Source of the DNA: Verrucomicrobiota bacterium
GTDB taxonomy: Bacteria > Verrucomicrobiota > Lentisphaeria > Victivallales > Victivallaceae
NCBI GenBank assembly: GCA_023459755.1
Contig: JAEWSS010000255.1
Location: 1 to 9,425, forward strand
Reading direction: 5' to 3'
Length of the DNA stretch: 9,425 nucleotides
Shown: positions 1 to 6,079 of the stretch, in pieces
Layout of the letters: every line of letters starts with the position of its first letter
Position numbering within the stretch: the first letter of the stretch is position 1
Notes under the pieces: generated by a model
Database searches by the model: none
The model's input: the letters and a program-made list of their open reading frames with translations, nothing else
What the model was told of the DNA's origin: nothing
Program-made: the position numbers and the translations under genes

Positions 1-531
1 GCGTTTCTCGCCGGGGATGAAGGCGCGCTCGAAAGGCTGTTTGAACGGTATCGCCGTCCGATATACAACTATCTGCACGGCATATTTTCCGGCGACTCCG
101 CCGTGGCGGACGACGTGTTCCAGGAAACCTGGATGCGGATAATCAACGCACTGCCAAAGTTCGGAGACCTCGGAAACTTCGCCGGATGGGCGTTTCGCAT
201 TGCGCACAATCAGGCAATGCAGAGTTTTCGCCGTCAGCGGACAAGGGACAAGGTCGGTGCGCTGACCGCCGATGGCGAACTGCCCGAGAGCGCCGCGGCA
301 AGAGCGGACGGTGCGCCCGACGCGGTGGCCCACTCCGGTGAAATAGCCGAGCGGCTTGAGGCGGCTTTGGCAAAACTGCCGCCGGAACAGCGGGAGGTCT
401 TCTTAATGCGCCGCGAGGATATGAGTTTCCGGGAAATCGCGGCGATTCAGAAGTGCCCGTTGAACACCGCCCTGAGCCGGATGAGATATGTGACGATGTT
501 TTTACGCAAAGAACTTGAAGACTTATTATAA
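1..531 (+). CDS. ECF-type RNA polymerase sigma factor, 5' end missing
   Basis: Directs RNA polymerase to alternative promoters, normally in response to an envelope or external signal relayed by its anti-sigma factor. Reading frame 1 is open from the first base, and residues upstream of the GTG at 103 are sigma-like (LERLFERYRRPIYNYL), so that GTG is internal and the gene starts outside the window; perhaps 10-20 residues are missing. Of 176 visible residues, about 8-77 form sigma region 2 (ADDVFQETW, then FAGWAFRIAHNQAMQSFRRQR for the -10-binding part) and about 117-172 form region 4 (LPPEQREVFLMRREDMSF, then a helix-turn-helix ending ALSRMRYVTMFLRK). The linker is Ala/Asp-rich. No extra C-terminal domain is present. 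The anti-sigma gene follows after 14 bp, so the two are probably co-transcribed. I cannot name the ECF subgroup. Confidence 0.93.
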   Translation, partial: AFLAGDEGALERLFERYRRPIYNYLHGIFSGDSAVADDVFQETWMRIINALPKFGDLGNFAGWAFRIAHNQAMQSFRRQRTRDKVGALTADGELPESAAARADGAPDAVAHSGEIAERLEAALAKLPPEQREVFLMRREDMSFREIAAIQKCPLNTALSRMRYVTMFLRKELEDLL

Positions 532-545
532 AGACGGGATGAACA

Positions 546-1055
546 ATGAAAGAATGTGAAAAATTTCAGATCATGCTGCTGGAGGCTCCGGAGTCGCCGG
601 AGGTTGCGGCCCATCTCGCGCAGTGTCCGGAGTGCGCCGCGTTTGCCGAATTTGAACGCAAGGCGATGGCGGTCAGAACGGAAACCCCGGAGTCGCCGGA
701 TTTTTCAACGGTGATGGCTGCCTGGCGGAGTCGCGGCGGGCGACGGCGCGGAGTCGGCCGTCCGTTGATTTTGTGGCTGGGCGGTGCGGCGGCGGCATTG
801 TTTGCAATGAGCGCGGTCACGGTCAGCCTTGAGCTGCCGGACACCGGAAAGATGACGGCGGACGGCTTGACGCCCCCCACTGTTGCGACGGCTGCACACG
901 GACAAACCGGAACGCAGAGCGTTGTGGAGGCGTTGAATTTTTCGTGGGATAACAACGCCGTATATGCGCTTGAAAATGATTTCGAGGCGATGACCGTCGC
1001 CTGCAACTGGAATATACCCCAAGATGACTCAATGGAAAGCGAGGTTTTGAAATGA
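546..1055 (+). CDS. zinc-finger transmembrane anti-sigma factor
   Basis: Probable membrane anti-sigma factor for the sigma factor encoded just upstream. The 169-residue protein has an N-terminal cytoplasmic zinc-binding anti-sigma pattern: H23-x3-C27-x2-C30 (HLAQCPEC) with C4 as a possible fourth ligand. A basic stretch (RGGRRRGVGR, about 63-72) precedes a single membrane segment at about 74-95 (LILWLGGAAAALFAMSAVTV), which by the positive-inside rule puts the N-terminus in the cytoplasm and residues 96-169 outside. The outer part matches no sensor domain I recognise; it contains one cysteine (C153). The start ATG has only a weak ribosome site (GGGA about 8 nt upstream), which suggests translational coupling to the sigma gene. 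The stop codon overlaps the next start (ATGA). Known for the family: a ZAS domain sequesters the sigma factor until a signal releases it. Sigma binding here is inferred from motif and context. Confidence 0.85.
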   Translation: MKECEKFQIMLLEAPESPEVAAHLAQCPECAAFAEFERKAMAVRTETPESPDFSTVMAAWRSRGGRRRGVGRPLILWLGGAAAALFAMSAVTVSLELPDTGKMTADGLTPPTVATAAHGQTGTQSVVEALNFSWDNNAVYALENDFEAMTVACNWNIPQDDSMESEVLK

Positions 1056-1798
1056 AGAAACAACTATTTGCCGCGATCGCCGCGGCGATCGCCACCGCGG
1101 TTGCCGCACAGGAACCCCCGGCTCCGCAAAATGAACCGATGATGCCGCCGCCGGATATGGCGGCTCCGGAATGTCCGATGGGCAAGGCGGTGGTCGGCGC
1201 TCCGGAAATGGAGGGCGGAATGGTGCTTATGATGCCGCCGCCGGAGGGCAGGGGGATGATGGCCATGCCCGGAGCCGAGGCGTGGAAACGCGACGCCGCG
1301 GAACGTGGACAGCGTCGCTCCGAAATCATGATTCTGATGCAGGCGTATAAAATTATGCCCGAAGAGGGGCGCGCCGCAATCAAGGCTGAACTGGAAAAGC
1401 GTATCCGCGAGGATTATTTGAGCCATCGCAAGCGCGCCGAACAGATGATTGCCAAAATGGAGGAACGCATCGCTAAAATGAAGGCTGAGCTGAGCGATGA
1501 GAAGACCGATGAAATGGTAAAGCGGGAATTTGACAAGCTGATGAATCTTCCGCCCATGCCGCCGGCCGGAATGCGGCCGGAAATGCGCAATGAAAAAAAC
1601 GGTGGTCAGCCGCCGCGCATGATGCAGCAGCGGAATCGCGATGACCGTCGCGGCAACGCTCCGGAGCGAGACGGCCGTAAAAATCCGAATCGTAAAGAAA
1701 TGAATTCACAGAAGCGTCCGCCGGCTCCTGACGCCGGAGCGTTTTCGGCGCCCGACGGCGAACCGGTTCCGCCTCCGGCACCGGAAGAAATGGAGTAA
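1052..1798 (+). CDS. Met/Pro-rich exported coiled-coil protein of unknown function
   Basis: I do not recognise a named family. The 248-residue protein begins with a clear signal peptide (MKKQLFAAIAAAIATAVAAQ, likely cut near residues 19-20), so it is periplasmic or exported. Residues 21-75 are a Met/Pro-rich segment with MMPPP at 30-34 and 60-64. Residues about 80-165 are highly charged and predicted helical or coiled coil (KAELEKRIRE, AEQMIAKMEERIAKMKAEL). The tail from about 166 is disordered, rich in Pro, Arg, Asn and Met, and ends in an acidic Pro-rich patch (DGEPVPPPAPEEME). I count 27 methionines (11%) and one cysteine (C41). The ATG overlaps the anti-sigma stop codon by 4 bp, so expression is coupled to the regulator. 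Methionine clusters plus helices recall Spy/CpxP/CnrX-type periplasmic metal- or stress-sensing partners of ECF systems, but I see no diagnostic motif of those families, so this is only a hypothesis. Confidence 0.85.
   Translation: MKKQLFAAIAAAIATAVAAQEPPAPQNEPMMPPPDMAAPECPMGKAVVGAPEMEGGMVLMMPPPEGRGMMAMPGAEAWKRDAAERGQRRSEIMILMQAYKIMPEEGRAAIKAELEKRIREDYLSHRKRAEQMIAKMEERIAKMKAELSDEKTDEMVKREFDKLMNLPPMPPAGMRPEMRNEKNGGQPPRMMQQRNRDDRRGNAPERDGRKNPNRKEMNSQKRPPAPDAGAFSAPDGEPVPPPAPEEME
1073..1092 (+). repeat. perfect 20-bp palindrome in signal-peptide codons
   Basis: The sequence reads GCGATCGC, CGCG, GCGATCGC and is its own reverse complement. It starts 21 nt after the A of the start codon at 1052 and encodes a repeated Ala-Ile-Ala pattern in the signal peptide. 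In mRNA it could fold into an 8-bp GC-rich stem with a CGCG loop near the ribosome's initial footprint. It may simply reflect repeated Ala/Ile codons. Confidence 0.9.
1139..1245 (+). repeat. 17-bp direct repeat pair encoding the MMPPP motif
   Basis: ATGATGCCGCCGCCGGA occurs at 1139-1155 and again at 1229-1245, exactly 90 bp (30 codons) apart and in the same frame. Each copy encodes MMPPP followed by an acidic residue. This points to an internal duplication, or to selection for the Met-Pro motif, in the exported protein. Confidence 0.85.
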
Positions 1799-1802
1799 GC
1801 TG

Positions 1803-2225
1803 ATGAAAGCCGAACTCGGATGGAAATTGGCAACGATCGCCGTGGCCGTCGGCGTGATCGCGTGCGGCGCTGACAATATCATGCAGCGAAAAAAACTCAA
1901 CGAGTGCCGCGCGGCGGTTGCCGAACAGAAGGCGGCGCTTGATGAGCTGAAAGAGGGTATTCAGAAGATGGTGGCGGCCAGACCGCCGCGCGGCGATATG
2001 CGGCGACGCGGCAACTTTCAGCCGCCGAGCGGCGAGAACGGAAATTTCGCTCAGCCGCCGGAGGGATTTCAGCCGCCAACTGACGAAAACGGCGATCCGC
2101 TGCCGCCGCCGGATGGATTCGCGGCACAGAGCGGGGATGACAACGGTTCGTTACAGAATGCGCCGCGCCGTCCGCGCCGCCGGACGGCTGCTCCAACGGA
2201 CGGTTCCGGCACAACCGCGAATTAA
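1803..2225 (+). CDS. Pro-rich putative lipoprotein with coiled coil, unknown function
   Basis: No family recognised. The 140-residue protein starts with a hydrophobic segment (LATIAVAVGVIA, 9-20) followed by C21. V-I-A-C-G fits a lipobox, so it is probably a lipoprotein anchored after the signal peptide; an uncleaved membrane anchor is the alternative because the N-terminus MKAELGWK is only weakly basic. Residues 27-59 look like a short coiled coil (LNECRAAVAEQKAALDELKE). From 60 on the protein is disordered, with QPP at 73-75, 84-86 and 90-92, then NGDPLPPPDGF and a basic patch PRRPRRR (121-127). The start is supported by GGAG at 1792-1795, which overlaps the end of the upstream gene; only 4 bp separate the two. 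It is the last gene before the terminator at 2291. It shares a [DN]G[ED]P[VL]PPP motif with the preceding protein. A partner or envelope-tethering role is inference. Confidence 0.8.
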   Translation: MKAELGWKLATIAVAVGVIACGADNIMQRKKLNECRAAVAEQKAALDELKEGIQKMVAARPPRGDMRRRGNFQPPSGENGNFAQPPEGFQPPTDENGDPLPPPDGFAAQSGDDNGSLQNAPRRPRRRTAAPTDGSGTTAN

Positions 2226-2290
2226 GGATTGACATTTCAATCGCGTCCGTCGTACTTGATTGTGGCGTCGGGCGTTCCCCGAGTCCCACG

Positions 2291-2325
2291 GCATGAGTCC
2301 GAATTTTTCGGACTCATGCTTTTTT
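2291..2325 (+). terminator. intrinsic terminator of the sigma-factor operon
   Basis: A perfect 13-bp stem (GCATGAGTCCGAA with TTCGGACTCATGC) closes a TTT loop and is followed directly by six T residues. It lies 65 bp after the lipoprotein stop codon. On the opposite strand the stem is preceded, not followed, by U-rich sequence, so it acts on + strand transcription. Confidence 0.93.
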
Positions 2326-2371
2326 ATGTTCCGCTGAACGGCCGCGCGCGCCGCCGGACGGAGAAGTCCGG

Positions 2372-2406
2372 AAAAAAATATAAAAAGACCCCGCCGTTTT
2401 GAGGGG
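2372..2406 (-). terminator. possible weak terminator after the dehydrogenase gene
   Basis: On the - strand a short CCCC-10 nt-GGGG stem (arms 2403-2406 and 2389-2392) is followed by T-rich sequence (T5, ATA, T7). The 4-bp stem is short for an intrinsic terminator, but the position, about 65 bp past the dehydrogenase stop codon, is right and no better candidate is visible on this strand. Confidence 0.35.
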
Positions 2407-2472
2407 AACCCCCAAAGTCGGGACACAACTTTCGGGGTGCGTTTCATTGGCGGCAGGGCGTTGCGTCAATAG

Positions 2473-3501
2473 TTACTTTTTGAATCCGAGGCTCTCATTG
2501 GTCTGGGACAAGTAACGATCTTTGCTGATGTCGTAATCCATCTTTCCGGTGTCGAAAAACTGCTTGAACTGGTCGAGAATAAACGGCACAAACAGCGCGC
2601 GGCCGGTGTAGCCGGCGTTGTGCGGCGTCAGAATCACATTGTCCAGTTTGCGCAGCGGCGAGTCTTCGGCCAGCGGTTCGGTGTGGAAAACGTCAAGAAT
2701 CGCGGTGAACCGCTTTTCCTGCAGCGCCTCGATCAGCGGCTCCTCCTGGAACAGTCGCGCGCGTCCGCAGTTCAGCAGCGTTGCGCCGTTTTTGACCATC
2801 GCCAGTTCTTTTTTTCCGATCCTGAACAGATTTTCAGCATTGACACCCACCAGACAGTGAATGAGGTCCGAGGTGGCGAGCACCTCTTCGAACGACGCCT
2901 TCTCCGCACCGTATTTTGCCAGTTCCTCCGCGCTTGAATGGTTGGACGCCACAATGATTTTTTTGAAGCGCAGCGGCTTCAGCATCCGCAGCAGATGCTT
3001 GGTGGTGTCGCCCATGCCCCAGATGCCGCAGGTCAGCTGGGTGAGGTCGCGCAGATCCCGATCAGGATTCCCCCAGCGCAGCGGCGTGGTGGCGTTGATT
3101 TGAACGTATTTCCAAAGATCGCGCGCGGCGATCAGCGACATCATCAGCGACCATTCCGCCACCGCCTCGGCCATCACCGGGTTGGCGCTGGTCACATGAA
3201 CGTTGCAGTCGTAGGTGGACTCGTTGACCACCGCGGCCACACTGCCGGCGGAGTGGCCGATCAGCCGGACGTTCGGTGCGTGTTGTAAAAGCTCGCTTGA
3301 ACACACCGGTGAGCCCCAGCTGGTGATCAGCGCATCATACTGCGGCAGGAGCGGTGTGAAGTCGAAGTCAAGAATGTCGCCGTCGGCGGCCGGAGTGTCA
3401 ACCTGAAAGCCATACTGTGCGGCGCGTTTTTTACCTTCTTCCCGCCAAAAAAGATCGATAATCCCCTTGCCGCGGGTCATAAACAGAATTTTTTTGTTCA
3501 T
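2473..3501 (-). CDS. D-2-hydroxyacid dehydrogenase family protein (NAD(P)-dependent)
   Basis: Cytoplasmic oxidoreductase expected to interconvert a 2-keto acid and a D-2-hydroxy acid; the substrate cannot be read from sequence. The 342 residues are normal length for the family. An N-terminal substrate-domain portion (1-105) is followed by the nucleotide-binding domain (about 110-300) and a C-terminal helix. The catalytic triad is present: R247 in NCGRAR, E275 in LDVFHTEPL and H294 in LTPHNAG. The Rossmann turn is unusual: G162-M-G-D-T-T where GxGxxG is expected. The end of the second strand reads VASNHSS without the usual Asp, so cofactor choice is uncertain and NADP is possible. The ATG is preceded by a weak GGCGGA site. 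The gene follows purE after 55 bp, but a strong terminator sits in that gap, so it may be outside the purE transcription unit. Phosphoglycerate-dehydrogenase-like labels would be over-specific. Confidence 0.88.
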   Translation of the reverse strand: MNKKILFMTRGKGIIDLFWREEGKKRAAQYGFQVDTPAADGDILDFDFTPLLPQYDALITSWGSPVCSSELLQHAPNVRLIGHSAGSVAAVVNESTYDCNVHVTSANPVMAEAVAEWSLMMSLIAARDLWKYVQINATTPLRWGNPDRDLRDLTQLTCGIWGMGDTTKHLLRMLKPLRFKKIIVASNHSSAEELAKYGAEKASFEEVLATSDLIHCLVGVNAENLFRIGKKELAMVKNGATLLNCGRARLFQEEPLIEALQEKRFTAILDVFHTEPLAEDSPLRKLDNVILTPHNAGYTGRALFVPFILDQFKQFFDTGKMDYDISKDRYLSQTNESLGFKK

Positions 3502-3512
3502 TTTTCCGCCAT

Positions 3513-3545
3513 AAAAAAAGCCGGACCATGGTTAATGATCCGGCT
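3513..3545 (-). terminator. intrinsic terminator after purE
   Basis: On the - strand the arms AGCCGGATCAT (3545-3535) and ATGGTCCGGCT (3529-3519) pair over 11 bp, with one T-G wobble, around a 5-nt loop TAACC. A T-tract runs from the last base of the stem (seven T residues, 3519-3513). It lies 11 bp after the purE stop codon and marks the likely 3' end of the etfB-etfA-acyl-CoA dehydrogenase-rpoZ-purE transcript. Confidence 0.92.
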
Positions 3546-3556
3546 GAATTGGAAAG

Positions 3557-4057
3557 TTATTTCCTGATTTCTTTCTGCAAATCCTCGTCGGCGGCAATTA
3601 CGTCGGCGGTTTGACGCCGCCGGAAGTCCGCCAGCTTTTCCGCTATCGTTTCGCTGCCGAGCGCCAGAATCGCCGCCGCGTAAAGCGCGGCGTTTTTGCC
3701 GCCGGCCTTGCCCGCGGTGACGGTGGCCACCGGTATGCCCGGCGGCATTTGAACCGTGGCCAGCAGCGCGTCAAGCCCGTTGAAAGGCTCCGACGCCACC
3801 GGTATGCCGATGACCGGGAGCGTGGTATTGGCGGCCATTACGCCGGCCAGATGCGCCGCCATTCCGGCCGCGCAGATGATTACCTTGACTCCGTTGGCGG
3901 CGGCGCCGCGGGCAAATTCCGCGGCAACGTCCGGCGTGCGGTGGGCCGAGATTACTCTGGCGACATAGTCGATGCCGAACTCGTCGAACACCTTGAACGC
4001 CCCCTGCACAATGGCAAGGTCGCTCTTACTGCCCATAATCACGGCGACTTGCGGCAT
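3557..4057 (-). CDS. purE: 5-(carboxyamino)imidazole ribonucleotide mutase / AIR carboxylase PurE
   Basis: Purine biosynthesis enzyme that yields 4-carboxy-5-aminoimidazole ribonucleotide (CAIR) in the cytoplasm. The 166 residues cover the complete single-domain PurE fold, which forms octamers in the family. Visible motifs are GSKSD (9-13, phosphate binding), SAHRTP (37-42), [11 protein letters not shown] (63-73) and [18 protein letters not shown] (96-113). Class I PurE (N5-CAIR mutase, works with PurK) usually has AGGAAHLPGM at the third motif. The MAAHLAG form here, as I remember it, resembles class II PurE, which carboxylates AIR with CO2 directly, as in Treponema; I treat the class as unresolved. 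The start is 2 nt past the rpoZ stop codon, with AAGGAG embedded in the end of rpoZ, which implies translational coupling. The terminator at 3513-3545 follows. No purK is visible in the window. Confidence 0.95.
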   Translation of the reverse strand: MPQVAVIMGSKSDLAIVQGAFKVFDEFGIDYVARVISAHRTPDVAAEFARGAAANGVKVIICAAGMAAHLAGVMAANTTLPVIGIPVASEPFNGLDALLATVQMPPGIPVATVTAGKAGGKNAALYAAAILALGSETIAEKLADFRRRQTADVIAADEDLQKEIRK

Positions 4058-4059
4058 GA

Positions 4060-4335
4060 TTACAGCTCCTTGTCCGTCGTTTCGGCGGCGGCTTCCGCGG
4101 CTGCGGCGAGACCGGCGGCCTTGGCGGCGGCACGTTCTTCTTCGCTCGGGAACTCGTAGCTGAGCAGGCCTTCGGCGATCTCAAGGAGCGCGGTGTCGAT
4201 CTGGTTCGGAGAGTCGCAACGCACCATCGGGCGGGCGCCGAGCGAAAGCTGTTTCGCACGTTTTGCCGCCACCACCGACAGAATCTGCGGATCTTGGATC
4301 TTTTTGCGCGCACGTTCCAAATAAACGTTATTCAT
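4060..4335 (-). CDS. rpoZ: DNA-directed RNA polymerase omega subunit
   Basis: Small RNA polymerase subunit that helps assemble and stabilise the beta' subunit and, in some bacteria, contributes to ppGpp response. The 91 residues show the family core: an N-terminal MNNVYLERARKKI, then VVAAKRAKQLSLGARPMV (21-38), NQIDTALLEIAEGLLSY (44-60). After about residue 65 the protein is an Ala/Glu-rich low-complexity tail (AAAKAAGLAAAAEAAAE) ending TTDKEL. The ATG has a strong AAGGAG site, and only 17 bp separate it from the acyl-CoA dehydrogenase stop codon, so it belongs to that operon. purE follows 2 nt after its stop. The usual bacterial neighbour of rpoZ is gmk; here it sits between a catabolic operon and purE. 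Identification is by pattern recognition of a short protein, but the AKRAxQL core is characteristic. Confidence 0.88.
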   Translation of the reverse strand: MNNVYLERARKKIQDPQILSVVAAKRAKQLSLGARPMVRCDSPNQIDTALLEIAEGLLSYEFPSEEERAAAKAAGLAAAAEAAAETTDKEL

Positions 4336-4352
4336 ATTGACAACTCCTTGAA

Positions 4353-6065
4353 TTAGTAGTCGATTACCGATTTATGGGATTCGATGCAGGTGCGGTCGTC
4401 GCTCATGATCCGCATAAAGCGCTTCTCGAATTCCGGACGGGCGTCGAGGATGTAGCGCAGAGTGGGAGCGATGCGGTCGGCGTCGAGATTGGCGTCGCGC
4501 AGCATGAGCAGGGAGACAAAGACGTAGGTCTCGTTCTCGACCAGACTGCGGGCCATCAGGTCGCGGTATTCCTGATCGTGCTTTTCATTGATGAAGTTGA
4601 CAGCCTCAAGCTGTTTCGCGTACATGACTTCAACCATTTTGCGCGCTTCGGCCAGTTCGCAGGGAACCTGGCATTTGAGCAGTTCGGCGATGCGGACGTC
4701 GTTGTCGCGCTGCTGAACGCCGCCGATGGCCGCCACGACCTGCAGCTGGGTGGTTCCCTCGTAGATGTTGGTGATGCGGGCGTCGCGGTAGAAGCGCTCC
4801 ACGTTGAAGTCCTTCATATAGCCGGTACCGCCGTGGATCTGGATGGCGTCGTACGCCACCGAGTTGGCGGTCTCGGTCGCCTGCGCCTTGCACATCGGAG
4901 TGAGGACGCCGGAGACTTTGTTGTAGTACTTCTGTTTTGCGCGAATTTCGTCGGTGACGTTTTCGCCTTCCGCCGCGGCGTTGTAGGCGTTGCGCAGATC
5001 GACGGCGCGGGTCGTTTCGTAGAGCAGGGCGCGGGCGGCCATGATCCGGGTCTTCATCGAGCAGAGCATGTCGTAAAGCGCCGGGAACTGGTCGATCGAC
5101 TTCTTGAACTGTTCGCGTTCGGCCGCGTACTTGCGAGCTTCGGCGTAGGCGGCTTCGGCAATGCCGAGCGCCTGGGCGGAGATCGCCACGCGGGCGCCGT
5201 TCATCAGGCTCATCACATAGCGGGTGAGTCCGCGGCGGCGCTGGCCGCAGAGCTGGGCCGGAACGTCATTGTACTGAAGTTCGCAGGTGGCCACGCCGTG
5301 GATGCCGAGTTTGTTCTCGATACGGCGGACGACCAGCTGCGGGCAGGCGTCGGCGATGAACATGGAGAGTCCGCGTCCGTCGCTGGTGCCGTCCTCGGAG
5401 CGGGCCAGCACCAGGTGGCACTTGGCGCAGCCGTTGGTGATGAAGCGCTTCATGCCGTTGAGGAACCAGTTGCCGTCCTTGTCCTGCCAGGCGCGAAGCC
5501 GGACGGACTGGAGGTCGGAACCGGAGTCCGGCTCGGTCAGGTCCATTGATCCGTCGATTTCGCCGGTGCAGAAGCGCGGCAGATAGGCCTGACGCTGCTC
5601 TTCGCTGCCGAAGTCGCAGATGGTTTCCGCGATGTCCTGCAGCCCGACGAGGTTCTGCAGACTGGCGTCGGCGCGCGACACCATTTCGGTGATGGCGATG
5701 TAGACGGAGCAGGGGAAGTTCAGCCCGCCGTAGCGGTGGGGCAGAACCACGCCCATCACGTCGGCCTGAGCGAGATCCTTGAGGTTCTGCACGGTCAGCG
5801 GGTGATAGGTGACGTGGTTGTTTTCGAAGTGCGGGCCTTCGGCGTCAACGGTGCGGCTGCGCGGCGCGATGCGTTCGGCGCAGATTTCACCGACCACTTT
5901 CAGTACGCGGTCATAGTTGTCGCAGGCGTCGGCAAAATCCGCCGGCGCGTTGTCGAATTCGGAGGCGAAGCTGTAATTGTTTTCCTTCATGCCGACGGCC
6001 TCGGCCAGGTCGAGGTTTTTCAGCGTGAAGACCAAATCGCGGTTTTCAGAGTAAAAGTTAGCCAT
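4353..6065 (-). CDS. long-form acyl-CoA dehydrogenase with C-terminal extension
   Basis: FAD enzyme that desaturates an acyl-CoA at the alpha-beta bond and hands electrons to ETF, encoded here just upstream. The 570 residues exceed the roughly 380 of short/medium-chain enzymes and fit the longer group of about 590 residues (DmdC-like). Order: a short N-terminal extension (1-40), helical N-domain (about 45-165), beta domain (about 170-280, signature DLTEPDSGSD at 175-184), helical C-domain (about 285-450, signature QIHGGTGYMKDFNVERFYRD at 409-428), then a helical extension (about 455-570). The probable catalytic base is E436 in NIYEGTTQ, the position used by medium-chain enzymes. The gene starts 14 bp after etfA with GGAG at suitable distance. 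rpoZ follows after 17 bp. The acyl chain preference cannot be read from sequence. Family is certain; substrate is not. Confidence 0.95.
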   Translation of the reverse strand: MANFYSENRDLVFTLKNLDLAEAVGMKENNYSFASEFDNAPADFADACDNYDRVLKVVGEICAERIAPRSRTVDAEGPHFENNHVTYHPLTVQNLKDLAQADVMGVVLPHRYGGLNFPCSVYIAITEMVSRADASLQNLVGLQDIAETICDFGSEEQRQAYLPRFCTGEIDGSMDLTEPDSGSDLQSVRLRAWQDKDGNWFLNGMKRFITNGCAKCHLVLARSEDGTSDGRGLSMFIADACPQLVVRRIENKLGIHGVATCELQYNDVPAQLCGQRRRGLTRYVMSLMNGARVAISAQALGIAEAAYAEARKYAAEREQFKKSIDQFPALYDMLCSMKTRIMAARALLYETTRAVDLRNAYNAAAEGENVTDEIRAKQKYYNKVSGVLTPMCKAQATETANSVAYDAIQIHGGTGYMKDFNVERFYRDARITNIYEGTTQLQVVAAIGGVQQRDNDVRIAELLKCQVPCELAEARKMVEVMYAKQLEAVNFINEKHDQEYRDLMARSLVENETYVFVSLLMLRDANLDADRIAPTLRYILDARPEFEKRFMRIMSDDRTCIESHKSVIDY

Positions 6066-6079
6066 CGAGGTGCTCCATT

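Larger units (their letters stand above)
2226..2472. other. convergent intergenic region
   Basis: This 247-bp gap separates the + strand sigma-factor operon from the - strand dehydrogenase gene. It holds a small inverted repeat right after the lipoprotein stop codon (GATTGA-CATT-TCAATC, 2227-2242), the strong + strand terminator (2291-2325), a hairpin CCGGAC-6 nt-GTCCGG (2354-2371) followed by an A-run, and a set of competing GC-rich hairpins at 2389-2437. I see no convincing coding sequence or RNA gene in it. Confidence 0.7.

Noticed and set aside
103..105. GTG at 103 as the start of the sigma factor
   Set aside because: The frame stays open to base 1, and the upstream residues complete the conserved first helix of sigma region 2, so the gene is cut by the window edge.
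2229..2325. Possible small RNA: TTGACA at 2229 followed by the terminator at 2291-2325
   Set aside because: No acceptable -10 box lies 16-18 bp downstream of the TTGACA, so a separate short transcript is not supported; the hairpin is fully explained as the operon terminator.
2354..2371. Hairpin CCGGAC-GGAGAA-GTCCGG as a terminator
   Set aside because: On the + strand it is followed by A residues, and on the - strand its T-run comes before the stem, so neither orientation gives a terminator.
4374..5549. Long + strand open frame (391 codons) opposite the acyl-CoA dehydrogenase gene
   Set aside because: The - strand encodes a protein with intact family motifs over the same stretch. The + strand translation is rich in Gly, Val, Ala, Asp and His without recognisable motifs, as expected for a shadow frame in GC-rich DNA.
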